Of a stretch of 64,000 nt of DNA, positions 7,261 to 14,057 are shown piece after piece. Source of the DNA: Nocardia amamiensis. GTDB taxonomy: Bacteria; Actinomycetota; Actinomycetes; Mycobacteriales; Mycobacteriaceae. Every line of letters starts with the position of its first letter. Position 1 is the first letter of the stretch. Made by a program: the position numbers and the translations under genes. The stretch covers positions 170,151 to 234,150 of the forward strand of contig NZ_JADLQX010000011.1 in NCBI RefSeq assembly GCF_015477605.1. Direction: 5' to 3'. The notes beneath the pieces were generated by a model, which was not told the origin of the DNA, searched no databases, and saw nothing but the letters and a program-made list of their open reading frames with translations.

Positions 7261-9197
7261 ACCCCGATACCTGGCCAGGACGCGTGGCGGACGCACTGCA
7301 CCGCATCCCCGGACTGACCGCGCCGCAACACTCGTTTCTCGCCGAAGCGCTGGCGGAGCCGGACCGGCGTCTACTCGTTCATCGCAACGTGGCACACCCG
7401 CCGGACGATCACGCGCACGCGCTGCTGATCTGCGGCACAGGGCTTTTCGCGTTGTGTTTCACCGCGGACGTTCCGGTCCGGCTGGACCGGATCCGCCACC
7501 ATGTCGAGGCGAAGTTCGGCAAGGTGCAGTTCGGGCGCGAGAAGGTCGTCCCCCACGACGTGCAGATCGTGCTGCTCGTCCCCGGCGAGATCGGCGTCCG
7601 CGAGGACGGCAGATTCGCCCTCGCCGGACCGGCCGAGCTCGATCGGGTGATCCGCGCACGTGATCGGCGGTTGCGGCCGAGCCGGGTGGGGGCGATCGCG
7701 AGAACGGTCGCCGACCAGGCCGTCGAGTACGACTTGGTGGAGATCGAAGAACCGCCGGACGAAGCTCCGGCCCTGCTCGACCGCTCGGACGTCACCGCAG
7801 CACAGCGCGATGCGGCACTGCACCGGCCGTTCCAGCACTGGATGACCTTCCTCGATCCCGATCAGGAGGCGCTGGTGTCGCGCATGTACACCGGCCCCGC
7901 ACGCCTGGCGGGTCCGGCGGGCACCGGCAAGACGGTCGTAGCGCTGCACCGCATGGCCAGGCAGGCGAAACGATCCACCGGACGTCAGCTGTACACAACC
8001 TTCGTCAAGACGCTGGCGAACTGCCAGGAAACCTACTTCCGCCGGCTCGCGCCAGGGACCGAGGGGCGTGTCCACTTCGCCAGTTTGCATTCCTGGGCGA
8101 TGGACTTCCTCGCGCAGCGGATCGCCCCGCCGAATCTCGACCCGGTCGGCGCCGATCGTGCTTTCGCCCAGGTCTGGGAGCGGGCGAGAGCCGATTTCGA
8201 GGCCGTGGAACCGCGCGGCAGCTACTGGCGCGAGGAGATCGATCGCGTCATCAAAGGCCGGGAGATCAACGATCTCGACGTCTATCAGCGCGTGGAACGC
8301 CACGGTCGCAATGGAATTCGACTCGACGACGCGCAACGCGCCGATGTGTGGCACAAGCTCTACGTCCCGTATGTGCGAGAGATGCGCAGGCGGGGCATCT
8401 CCGACTACAGCGACGTCATCGCCATCGCGCTGGCCGAGATTCGCAATGAACCGCTCGCGCAACCGTACGAGGCGGTCGTGGTCGACGAGGTACAGGACAT
8501 GACGCTGGCCGGGCTCCGGCTGGCGCACGCCATCGCCGGTGGCAACGGGTCGAGTCCGCTGCTGCTGCTCGGTGACGGCCAGCAACAGGTGTACGCGGGC
8601 GGCTGGCGGATGGCCGACGCGGGCATCACCTTGCGCGGCCGTGGCGAGATTCTCAGGGTGAATTACCGCAATCGCCGACGCGTCTGGGAAAACGCGGCGG
8701 GAATCGACGCGGTGAACGCCCTCGGCGATTTCGATGGCGAGTCCGGAGTGTCGCTGCGTGACGCCGACGTCACGCTGCCCGACGGCGCGGTGCAGATCTG
8801 GCGGGGACCCGACCAATACCTGGAGAGCGCACTGGTGACCGGCATTCGCGAGTGTGGCCGACCGCTGGCCGACATCGCGGTGCTGACCAGGACGAACCTG
8901 GAGGCCGACCGGATCGTCGGCGCGCTCGACGCGGTCGGCATCGCGACGCTGTCCCTGACGGAATTCGATGGAAAACCCTGTGCGGCGGTGAAAGTCGGCA
9001 CCGTCCACCGCGCCAAGGGCCTCGACTTCGCGGCCGTCTTCCACCCGACCTGGTCCAGCGGCGCCGCACCGCCGACCGGCGCGAGCCGCGAACGAGCAGA
9101 GCTCGCCGACCGCCAGAAACTCGTGGCCATCACCCGGGCGCGCGACTACGCCTGGATCGGCGTCCGAGACGACCGGCTGGAGATCGACCGCACCTGA
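7257..9197 (+). CDS. UvrD/Rep-like superfamily 1 helicase with uncharacterised N-terminal domain
   Basis: This 646-residue ATPase carries a Q motif around Gln203, Walker A GPAGTGKT (219-226), motif II VVDEVQDM (410-414 region), motif III GDGQQQVYAGGW and motif VI VAITRARDYAWIGV. It is therefore an SF1A helicase or translocase. The first roughly 190 residues form a separate alpha/beta domain (ALLICGTGLFALCF, then VQIVLLVPGEIG) that could be nuclease-like (NERD or REase fold), but I cannot see a clean catalytic triad. It is shorter than UvrD/PcrA (about 720-770 aa). It is translationally coupled to the 24-codon ORF and not near other repair genes, so a role in DNA processing or defence is open. 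Confidence 0.85.
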   Translation: MNPDTWPGRVADALHRIPGLTAPQHSFLAEALAEPDRRLLVHRNVAHPPDDHAHALLICGTGLFALCFTADVPVRLDRIRHHVEAKFGKVQFGREKVVPHDVQIVLLVPGEIGVREDGRFALAGPAELDRVIRARDRRLRPSRVGAIARTVADQAVEYDLVEIEEPPDEAPALLDRSDVTAAQRDAALHRPFQHWMTFLDPDQEALVSRMYTGPARLAGPAGTGKTVVALHRMARQAKRSTGRQLYTTFVKTLANCQETYFRRLAPGTEGRVHFASLHSWAMDFLAQRIAPPNLDPVGADRAFAQVWERARADFEAVEPRGSYWREEIDRVIKGREINDLDVYQRVERHGRNGIRLDDAQRADVWHKLYVPYVREMRRRGISDYSDVIAIALAEIRNEPLAQPYEAVVVDEVQDMTLAGLRLAHAIAGGNGSSPLLLLGDGQQQVYAGGWRMADAGITLRGRGEILRVNYRNRRRVWENAAGIDAVNALGDFDGESGVSLRDADVTLPDGAVQIWRGPDQYLESALVTGIRECGRPLADIAVLTRTNLEADRIVGALDAVGIATLSLTEFDGKPCAAVKVGTVHRAKGLDFAAVFHPTWSSGAAPPTGASRERAELADRQKLVAITRARDYAWIGVRDDRLEIDRT

Positions 9198-9275
9198 AGC
9201 CGGCCCCTCGAATCCCTCCTGGGAAGGCGTGATTCGGCCGCTAGACTCTCCGGGGTCACTGGGAAGGGGGCCGCG

Positions 9276-9647
9276 ATGGACGCGGTTGTCAAGGAGGTCG
9301 CCGAGGAGGGCAAGCGCCTGATCGACCGTGCCTGGCTCGGCGAACTCAGCCGCGACCAAGCGGTGCACATGTTCGTCCAGGTCGGTGATGGCATGGTGCG
9401 CTACGAAACCGCGCTCACCATCATCGACGACGGTGTGCGGCGGCTGACCGTCAACGCGCGGCGGCTACGGATCCTGCGCTGGTGCACGCTGCTGGAGATT
9501 CCGGTTTTCGGCGCGTTCGCGGGGCTGGCGGTCTTTTTCGGCGATTACACCACCGCGGGGATTTCGGCGTTGTTTCTGCTGATTCTGCAGGTTGTTCACC
9601 GCTCGATGCTCCCGAGCCCGCCGACGGTGCCCCGCCCACCGGAATAG
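9276..9647 (+). CDS. Small membrane protein of unknown function
   Basis: This 123-residue protein has a strong ribosome binding site (GGGAAGGGGG) before the ATG. Residues 1-70 are soluble and helical; two closely spaced transmembrane helices follow (about 75-92 and 95-112) and a short Pro-rich tail. I do not recognise the family. It starts 78 nt after the helicase on the same strand, so it could be in the same transcript, but its own strong site suggests independent expression. Confidence 0.7.
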   Translation: MDAVVKEVAEEGKRLIDRAWLGELSRDQAVHMFVQVGDGMVRYETALTIIDDGVRRLTVNARRLRILRWCTLLEIPVFGAFAGLAVFFGDYTTAGISALFLLILQVVHRSMLPSPPTVPRPPE

Positions 9648-9705
9648 CCGTCCATGGCGCATCGAGCACCTGGCGAATCGGCCGCGGTGACATAGTCTGC
9701 GTTTC

Positions 9706-10434
9706 ATGGACGGCACGATCGGCATACCCGGGCCCCATCCACACGAGCCACACGGTGTGGGCTTCGCGAGCAAGCTGAACTGGTTGCGCGCGGGAGTACT
9801 CGGCGCCAATGACGGCATCGTTTCCACCGCGGGCCTCGTCGTCGGCGTCGCCGCGGCTACGACCGACACGGCGGCGCTGTTCACCGCGGGTATCGCGGGC
9901 CTGTCTGCCGGTGCTATCTCGATGGCGGTGGGCGAATACGTCTCCGTCAGCACCCAGCGCGATTCCGAGCGTGCCCTGCTGGCGCGAGAACGCAGGGAGC
10001 TGCGCGAGGAGCCGGATTACGAGTTGGCCGAACTCGCCGGGATCTACCGAGCAAAGGGTCTGACGGCGGAGACGGCGCGCAAGGTCGCCGAGGAGCTCAC
10101 CGCGCACGACGCGTTCACCGCCCACGCCGAAGCCGAACTCGGACTGAACCCGGCCGAACTCACCAATCCCTGGCAAGCGGCGTTCTCCTCGGCGGTGTCC
10201 TTCATCCTCGGCGCGTTGCTCCCCTTGCTGGCCATACTGTTGCCGCCGGTCAGCGCGCGTATCCCGGTCACCTTCGCGGCGGTGCTCGCGGCGCTCGCGA
10301 TCACCGGTTCGGTCAGTGCCCGGCTGGGCGGAAGCCCGCGCGGACGCGCGGTGATCCGGGTGGTGCTCGGCGGCGCGCTGGGAATGGGGGTCACCTACGG
10401 CATCGGGCAGCTCGCCGACGTGGCCGGAATATGA
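9706..10434 (+). CDS. VIT1/CCC1-family iron or manganese transporter
   Basis: This 242-residue membrane protein begins with a His-rich tail (GPHPHEPHGVG) and the family signature around the first helices (LRAGVLGANDGIVSTAGLVVG, residues 27-47, and GAISMAVGEYVSVSTQRDSE). A long charged cytoplasmic helix-loop (about 85-140) is the metal-binding region in the eukaryotic relative VIT1, and three C-terminal helices complete the fold. Members export Fe2+ or Mn2+ from the cytosol. Length and topology are normal. A perfect hairpin directly after the stop ends the transcript. Confidence 0.92.
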   Translation: MDGTIGIPGPHPHEPHGVGFASKLNWLRAGVLGANDGIVSTAGLVVGVAAATTDTAALFTAGIAGLSAGAISMAVGEYVSVSTQRDSERALLARERRELREEPDYELAELAGIYRAKGLTAETARKVAEELTAHDAFTAHAEAELGLNPAELTNPWQAAFSSAVSFILGALLPLLAILLPPVSARIPVTFAAVLAALAITGSVSARLGGSPRGRAVIRVVLGGALGMGVTYGIGQLADVAGI

Positions 10435-10477
10435 GCCGGTGCCACGCGACGGCTCATCGCCTCCGCGTGGCACCGGC
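10435..10477. terminator. Perfect 14-bp hairpin between convergent VIT1 and CsbD genes
   Basis: GCCGGTGCCACGCG (10435-10448) pairs perfectly with CGCGTGGCACCGGC (10464-10477) around a 15-nt loop. It starts at the base after the transporter's stop and ends 10 bp before the CsbD stop, so it can serve both strands. Confidence 0.85.
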
Positions 10478-10487
10478 CGATCCCGAA

Positions 10488-10661
10488 TCAGCGCCGGAAC
10501 GCGTCCCGTAGCTTGTCCGTGGCACGCTCCAGGTTGCCCCGGAACTGCTCACGACGCCCCTCGGCCTGCAACCGGGAGTTTCCCGTCGTCTTACCGAGGA
10601 ATTTCTTCACCCTGCCCCGGGTGGCCCGTGCCTGATGCGCGAGGCGATCTTCGAACTTCAT
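10488..10661 (-). CDS. CsbD-like stress protein
   Basis: This 57-residue, very basic and Arg/Lys/Gln-rich protein (begins MKFEDRLAHQARA, contains KKFLGKTTGNSRLQAEG) has the length and central motif of the CsbD family, small helical general-stress proteins of unknown molecular role. The gene has an AAGGAAT ribosome binding site. It lies head-to-tail with two small membrane-protein genes on the same strand, a grouping typical of stress-induced loci in Nocardia and Mycobacterium. Confidence 0.85.
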   Translation of the reverse strand: MKFEDRLAHQARATRGRVKKFLGKTTGNSRLQAEGRREQFRGNLERATDKLRDAFRR

Positions 10662-10687
10662 GACCAATTCCTTGGGTGTCGAGGCCG

Positions 10688-10843
10688 CTAGTAGTACCAG
10701 CGGCGGCCGCCGACGGGACGGCCCACCGAGCCCGCGACCAGCAGCACCAGACCGATGATCAGCACGATGATGCCCGCCGTGGTGAGCAGTCCAATTCCCA
10801 GCAGCCAGCCGAGGACCAAGAGGATGAGGCCGAGAATAATCAT
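10688..10843 (-). CDS. DUF6131-type small membrane protein
   Basis: This 51-residue protein is almost entirely two hydrophobic helices (MIILGLILLVLGWLLGIG, then AGIIVLIIGLVLLVAG) followed by a short tail with GRPVGGRRWYY. The tail and length match the DUF6131 family common in mycolic-acid bacteria. Function is unknown; the setting next to CsbD suggests envelope or general stress. Confidence 0.85.
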   Translation of the reverse strand: MIILGLILLVLGWLLGIGLLTTAGIIVLIIGLVLLVAGSVGRPVGGRRWYY

Positions 10844-10867
10844 TGCCGTATTTCCTTTTCTCGATAA

Positions 10868-11281
10868 TTATTTCGCGGTCAATGGTTTCGAGGTGGAAGC
10901 CGTCGCCCCGCGCTCACCTCGCGTCGGTGTGTGCAGCCACCGCCGCCAAGCCGGCTCGCGGGTGGCTTGCGCACCTGTCTCAGGAGTGCCTGCCGCGAGA
11001 TCACGCCTGGCCGACGCCATCTCGCGACGAGACTGCCTGAGCTCACGACGTGCCGCCGCGCCGCGCCGGGAGACCCGCCAAGCGCCGGAAAGCACCAGCG
11101 CCAGCCCGAGCATCCCGATGGCGCCCAGTACGATCCCGTAACCGAACAACGCCCCAGTGGAGCCGTGGAACTGGTAGTCGAATACCGCGAATTGCTGGAC
11201 GTCGCCGGTGTTGCCGACCACGGCGGCAACACCGATAGTCACCGCCGCGATCAAGACGACGAGCCCGATGATGATGATCAT
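10868..11281 (-). CDS. Two-helix membrane protein with long basic cytoplasmic tail
   Basis: This 137-residue protein opens with a hydrophobic helix (about 2-24), a 20-residue outer loop and a second helix (about 47-68). A highly charged Arg/Ala/Glu-rich helical tail follows. The shape is like LapA-type or other small actinobacterial stress membrane proteins, but I cannot name the family. It is the first gene of the minus-strand group with DUF6131 and CsbD; gaps of 24 and 26 bp suggest one operon. Confidence 0.7.
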   Translation of the reverse strand: MIIIIGLVVLIAAVTIGVAAVVGNTGDVQQFAVFDYQFHGSTGALFGYGIVLGAIGMLGLALVLSGAWRVSRRGAAARRELRQSRREMASARRDLAAGTPETGAQATREPAWRRWLHTPTRGERGATASTSKPLTAK

Positions 11282-11349
11282 GACAATCCCTGTTGCCTCG
11301 ATTCGTTATGACAACTCCGCTATTCCCGCAGCCGCCGCGATCAAACCGG

Positions 11350-11377
11350 GCAAACGTATTGTTTGCATCCTGCAAAT
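11350..11377. promoter_or_regulatory. Operator-like array of three half-sites
   Basis: GCAAAC, 5 nt, GTTTGC, 5 nt, GCAAAT: an exact inverted repeat followed by a third half-site at the same spacing. It lies 17 nt before the HMA-like gene and about 70 nt before the divergent membrane-protein gene, so a dimeric repressor bound here could control both. Confidence 0.55.
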
Positions 11378-11394
11378 CGGTCTATGCGACGTGC

Positions 11395-11586
11395 ATGACC
11401 TACACGATTACTTTGCACAATGTGACCCGGGAGTCCGCATCGGCGATCGAAGCGGCACTGCGCGGGGTGAACGGCATCGATTCGGTCGACATCGATGTGC
11501 CGTCCGAGCGCGCCCTGGTGAACTCCACCCTCTCCTACGGCGAGGTCCTCGACGTCATCCGGCAGACCGGAGCCGCCGCCTCCTGA
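11395..11586 (+). CDS. HMA-fold protein lacking the CxxC metal motif
   Basis: This 63-residue protein has the beta-alpha-beta-beta-alpha-beta pattern of a heavy-metal-associated domain (ITLHNVT, helix SASAIEAALRGV, NGIDSVDIDVPSERALVNS, helix SYGEVLDVIRQTG). The metal-binding Cys-x-x-Cys after the first strand is absent (VTRESAS instead). It therefore cannot bind copper in the usual way and may be a degenerate chaperone or a protein-interaction domain. No copper ATPase gene is adjacent. The start at 11395 is chosen because the fold begins there; the upstream frame is not protein-like. Confidence 0.7.
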   Translation: MTYTITLHNVTRESASAIEAALRGVNGIDSVDIDVPSERALVNSTLSYGEVLDVIRQTGAAAS

Positions 11587-11710
11587 TCGAGTCTCGGACC
11601 GGGCGGGCGCACGGCGGCCGCACGGATCTCCGGACGCCACGCTCGGCTGCTTCGCGGGCAGTCCGCGCATCATCCGCATCCGTCGCTGGGGCGTGCGGGA
11701 TGATGACCGG

Positions 11711-12883
11711 GTGACGGACGTGTTCGACTCCGACTTCGCGCGGGACCCGTGGCCAACACTCGATCGGTTGCGCACCGCGGGCGGCGTACACCGAATCCGG
11801 ACACCTGATGGTCCCCCGGCCTGGCTGGTGACCCGATACCGCGACGTGCGCTCCGGACTGCTGGATCACCGGCTGTCCACCCGGGTCCACTACGCGAAGG
11901 GGGAAGACTATCGCGGCTTCGCCGTGCCGCCACCGCTGGACAACCTCCTCAACGCCGCCCCGGCCGACCACGCGCGGTTGCGCGGTCTGGTAACTGCCGA
12001 GCTGTCACCGCGACGGCTGGCCGAGTGGACCGAGCTGGCTCCCCGCCTGGTGAATTCGCTATTGCACGAGGTCGTTTCGGGCGAGCCGATCGATTTCGTC
12101 GAACGCCTCGCGGTCCCGCTGCCCGCGGCGGTACTCGGCGAACTACTCGGCCTCGACGAGCCGACCCGGAAAAACCTTCTGGCCTGGGCGAATTCGACGC
12201 TGATTCCGTCGGCGTCGCCCCCACGCGCCCGCGACACACTCACCACGATGCTGGCGATCATCACCGATGCCACCGCGCACGCGCGCACGAACCGCGCGGA
12301 CACGGTGCTGGGCCGCCTGGTGGCCGCGCACGCCGACACCGGGTCACCCAGCGCCGACGAACTGGCCGGGCTGCTGTTCTACCTGCTGTTCGTCTGGTAC
12401 GAGGTGCTGGTCGATCTGGTCGCCGGATCGGTGCTCGCCTTGCTCGGCCGCCCGGACCAGCGCGAGCTGCTGCGCGCGATGTCCGACAAGCACGCCGCCG
12501 TGGACGAGCTGCTGCGCTACCTGTCCCCGCAAGTGCTCGCCGGTCCACGGTTCGCGACGACCGAGCTGTCCATCGGCGAAACCACGATCCAGCCGGGACA
12601 GACGGTGCTGCTGTGTCTCGCCTCCGCCAATCACGATCCCGAAACCTTCGATCGACCTGAGGAATTGAACCTCACCAGAGACCGCGGCGCGCAGCTCGCA
12701 CTCGGCTACGGAGTGCATGTCTGCTTGGGCAACGCGCTGGTGCATACGCTCACCACTGCGGTGCTGGATCACGTGCTGACCCGGTGGCCGGATTCGGTGC
12801 TGCTGGTGGACGAGCGGGATATCGTCTGGCGCTCCGGGTTTCGGCATCGCGGCCCGCTCGCACTGCCGATGAGGCTCCGTTGA
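11711..12883 (+). CDS. Cytochrome P450 with atypical I-helix
   Basis: This 390-residue P450 has the heme-binding loop LALGYGVHVCLGNALV (Cys338) and the ExxR motif in DELLRYLSP (Glu266, Arg269), both placed as in bacterial class I P450s. The oxygen-activating I-helix motif, normally Ala/Gly-Gly-x-Asp/Glu-Thr, reads VWYEV (228-232): the acid is kept but the threonine is Val and the flexible glycine is Tyr. Some P450s work without this Thr (peroxygenase-like or substrate-assisted), so the activity may be unusual. I use the GTG at 11711, which has GGGA upstream; another GTG at 11693 is possible. No ferredoxin gene is adjacent. A hairpin ends the gene. Confidence 0.88.
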   Translation: MTDVFDSDFARDPWPTLDRLRTAGGVHRIRTPDGPPAWLVTRYRDVRSGLLDHRLSTRVHYAKGEDYRGFAVPPPLDNLLNAAPADHARLRGLVTAELSPRRLAEWTELAPRLVNSLLHEVVSGEPIDFVERLAVPLPAAVLGELLGLDEPTRKNLLAWANSTLIPSASPPRARDTLTTMLAIITDATAHARTNRADTVLGRLVAAHADTGSPSADELAGLLFYLLFVWYEVLVDLVAGSVLALLGRPDQRELLRAMSDKHAAVDELLRYLSPQVLAGPRFATTELSIGETTIQPGQTVLLCLASANHDPETFDRPEELNLTRDRGAQLALGYGVHVCLGNALVHTLTTAVLDHVLTRWPDSVLLVDERDIVWRSGFRHRGPLALPMRLR

Positions 12884-12885
12884 GA

Positions 12886-12911
12886 TGGGGCGAGCGACGA
12901 TGATCGCCCCA
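12886..12911 (+). terminator. Hairpin after the P450 gene
   Basis: TGGGGCGA and TCGCCCCA form a perfect 8-bp stem around a 10-nt loop two bases after the P450 stop codon. It separates the P450 from the XRE operon, implying separate transcripts. Confidence 0.65.
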
Positions 12912-13001
12912 CCTGCTACCGCTCTCGGGAGCCGGGCCTCTCACGGTCGTCCACCTATGCGGGGCGACCACACCGGCATGCGCTGGCGGAGCACGGACGA
13001 G

Positions 13002-13035
13002 TATGATCTACGACACACACCCTGTCAACTACAGG
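13002..13035 (+). promoter_or_regulatory. Candidate promoter -10 and operator of the XRE operon
   Basis: TATGAT (13002-13007) is a good -10 box. Just downstream of the expected start point is the inverted repeat CCTGT-N5-ACAGG (13021-13035), which overlaps the ribosome binding site CAGGAGA before the ATG at 13049. Binding by the operon's own XRE protein would block both transcription and translation. No convincing -35 is visible. Confidence 0.45.
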
Positions 13036-13048
13036 AGACACGCTGACC

Positions 13049-13492
13049 ATGGGGGAGGTTCCACACCCGTTCACCCGGGCTCTCAACGCGCTGATCAATG
13101 GAATGCACCCGCCCGCTAGCAAAGACGGACGGCCCCTGGAGATCACCCACCGAGCCCTGGCCGAGGACATCCACCGCACCACCGGAGCGCGCCTGTCCGC
13201 GAACTACCTCTGGAAGCTGCGCACGGGGCAGGCGGTGAATCCGTCGTACGAGACGCTGGAGGTGTTCCGCGGCTACTTCGGGCTGGACAGTCTCGACCCG
13301 TTCACCGATCCGCAGCTGGCCGCGGCGCGCGGCAGCGAGTTGGCATTGATCAACGCGCTCAAGGGAAATGCCGAACACGAGGTGCTGGAGTTGGTGCTGC
13401 GCGACGGGCTGCAACAAGGTACGGTCCGCGCGGAGTCGGTGCTGGCGATGCTGGACATCCTGCGGCGCATCGAGACCGAAGACCGCGAGTGA
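13049..13492 (+). CDS. XRE-family DNA-binding protein, first gene of an ImmA/IrrE operon
   Basis: This 147-residue protein has an N-terminal helix-turn-helix domain (about 5-75) whose recognition part, NYLWKLRTGQAVNPSYETLE, recalls EspR-like and other actinobacterial XRE proteins. The C-terminal helices (75-147) probably dimerise or interact with the protease. It is followed after 3 nt by a metalloprotease gene of the ImmA/IrrE family. In phage and ICE systems such pairs work as repressor and repressor-cleaving protease, so this protein is the likely substrate. A palindrome in its own leader suggests autoregulation. Confidence 0.85.
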   Translation: MGEVPHPFTRALNALINGMHPPASKDGRPLEITHRALAEDIHRTTGARLSANYLWKLRTGQAVNPSYETLEVFRGYFGLDSLDPFTDPQLAAARGSELALINALKGNAEHEVLELVLRDGLQQGTVRAESVLAMLDILRRIETEDRE

Positions 13493-13495
13493 GCG

Positions 13496-14053
13496 ATGCG
13501 GATCGCGGCGTGGAGCGAGGACGGAGGTGACCAGCCGGTGCTGGATCGTCGATGGCTGCGGCGCGAACTGCGCGGCCTCGGACTACCCGGCCGGTTCACC
13601 GTCGGCGAGCTCGCCGAGGCGGTGGCCGAGCGCCGCGCCCGGCCGCTGCGGCTGCGCCCGGAAAGCTTCCCGGTGACCGGCCTCACCGGCGGACTGCTGG
13701 TCACAGAGGCGATCGATTTTATTGCTTACCAACGCAATACCTCGAAGGTGCATCAGGATCACATCGTCTGCCACGAGCTCGGTCATCTGCTCGCCGGCCA
13801 TCGCACCGTCGATGTGCGCGGCGCGGAAGCGGTACGGCTGCTCGCCCCGAATATCGACCCGGCGGTCGTGCAGCGGATGCTGGGCCGCACCAGTTACGCC
13901 CAGCCGCAGGAGCAGGAGGCGGAGGACATCGCGAATATGCTGATGGCCCACCACATCACGCACTGGACCGCCCGGGAGGAGTGGGTGCTGCCCGACGCCG
14001 CGCCCGTCGCCGCGCGGCGGCTGCTGGACGCGCTCGGTCCGGGACAGGGTTGA
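13496..14053 (+). CDS. ImmA/IrrE-type metallo-endopeptidase
   Basis: The zinc-protease motif HELGH is at residues 93-97 within VCHELGHLLAGH, and a downstream acidic segment (QEQEAEDIANML) supplies the third ligand, as in the ImmA/IrrE family. Length here is 185 aa. An alternative GTG start at 13538 has GGAGGTGA in front and would remove 14 residues that look unlike the family, giving 171 aa; I consider it at least as likely. The family cleaves an adjacent XRE repressor on receipt of a signal. The gene lies between that repressor and a membrane protein, with 3-4 nt gaps. Confidence 0.87.
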   Translation: MRIAAWSEDGGDQPVLDRRWLRRELRGLGLPGRFTVGELAEAVAERRARPLRLRPESFPVTGLTGGLLVTEAIDFIAYQRNTSKVHQDHIVCHELGHLLAGHRTVDVRGAEAVRLLAPNIDPAVVQRMLGRTSYAQPQEQEAEDIANMLMAHHITHWTAREEWVLPDAAPVAARRLLDALGPGQG

Positions 14054-14057
14054 GCCG

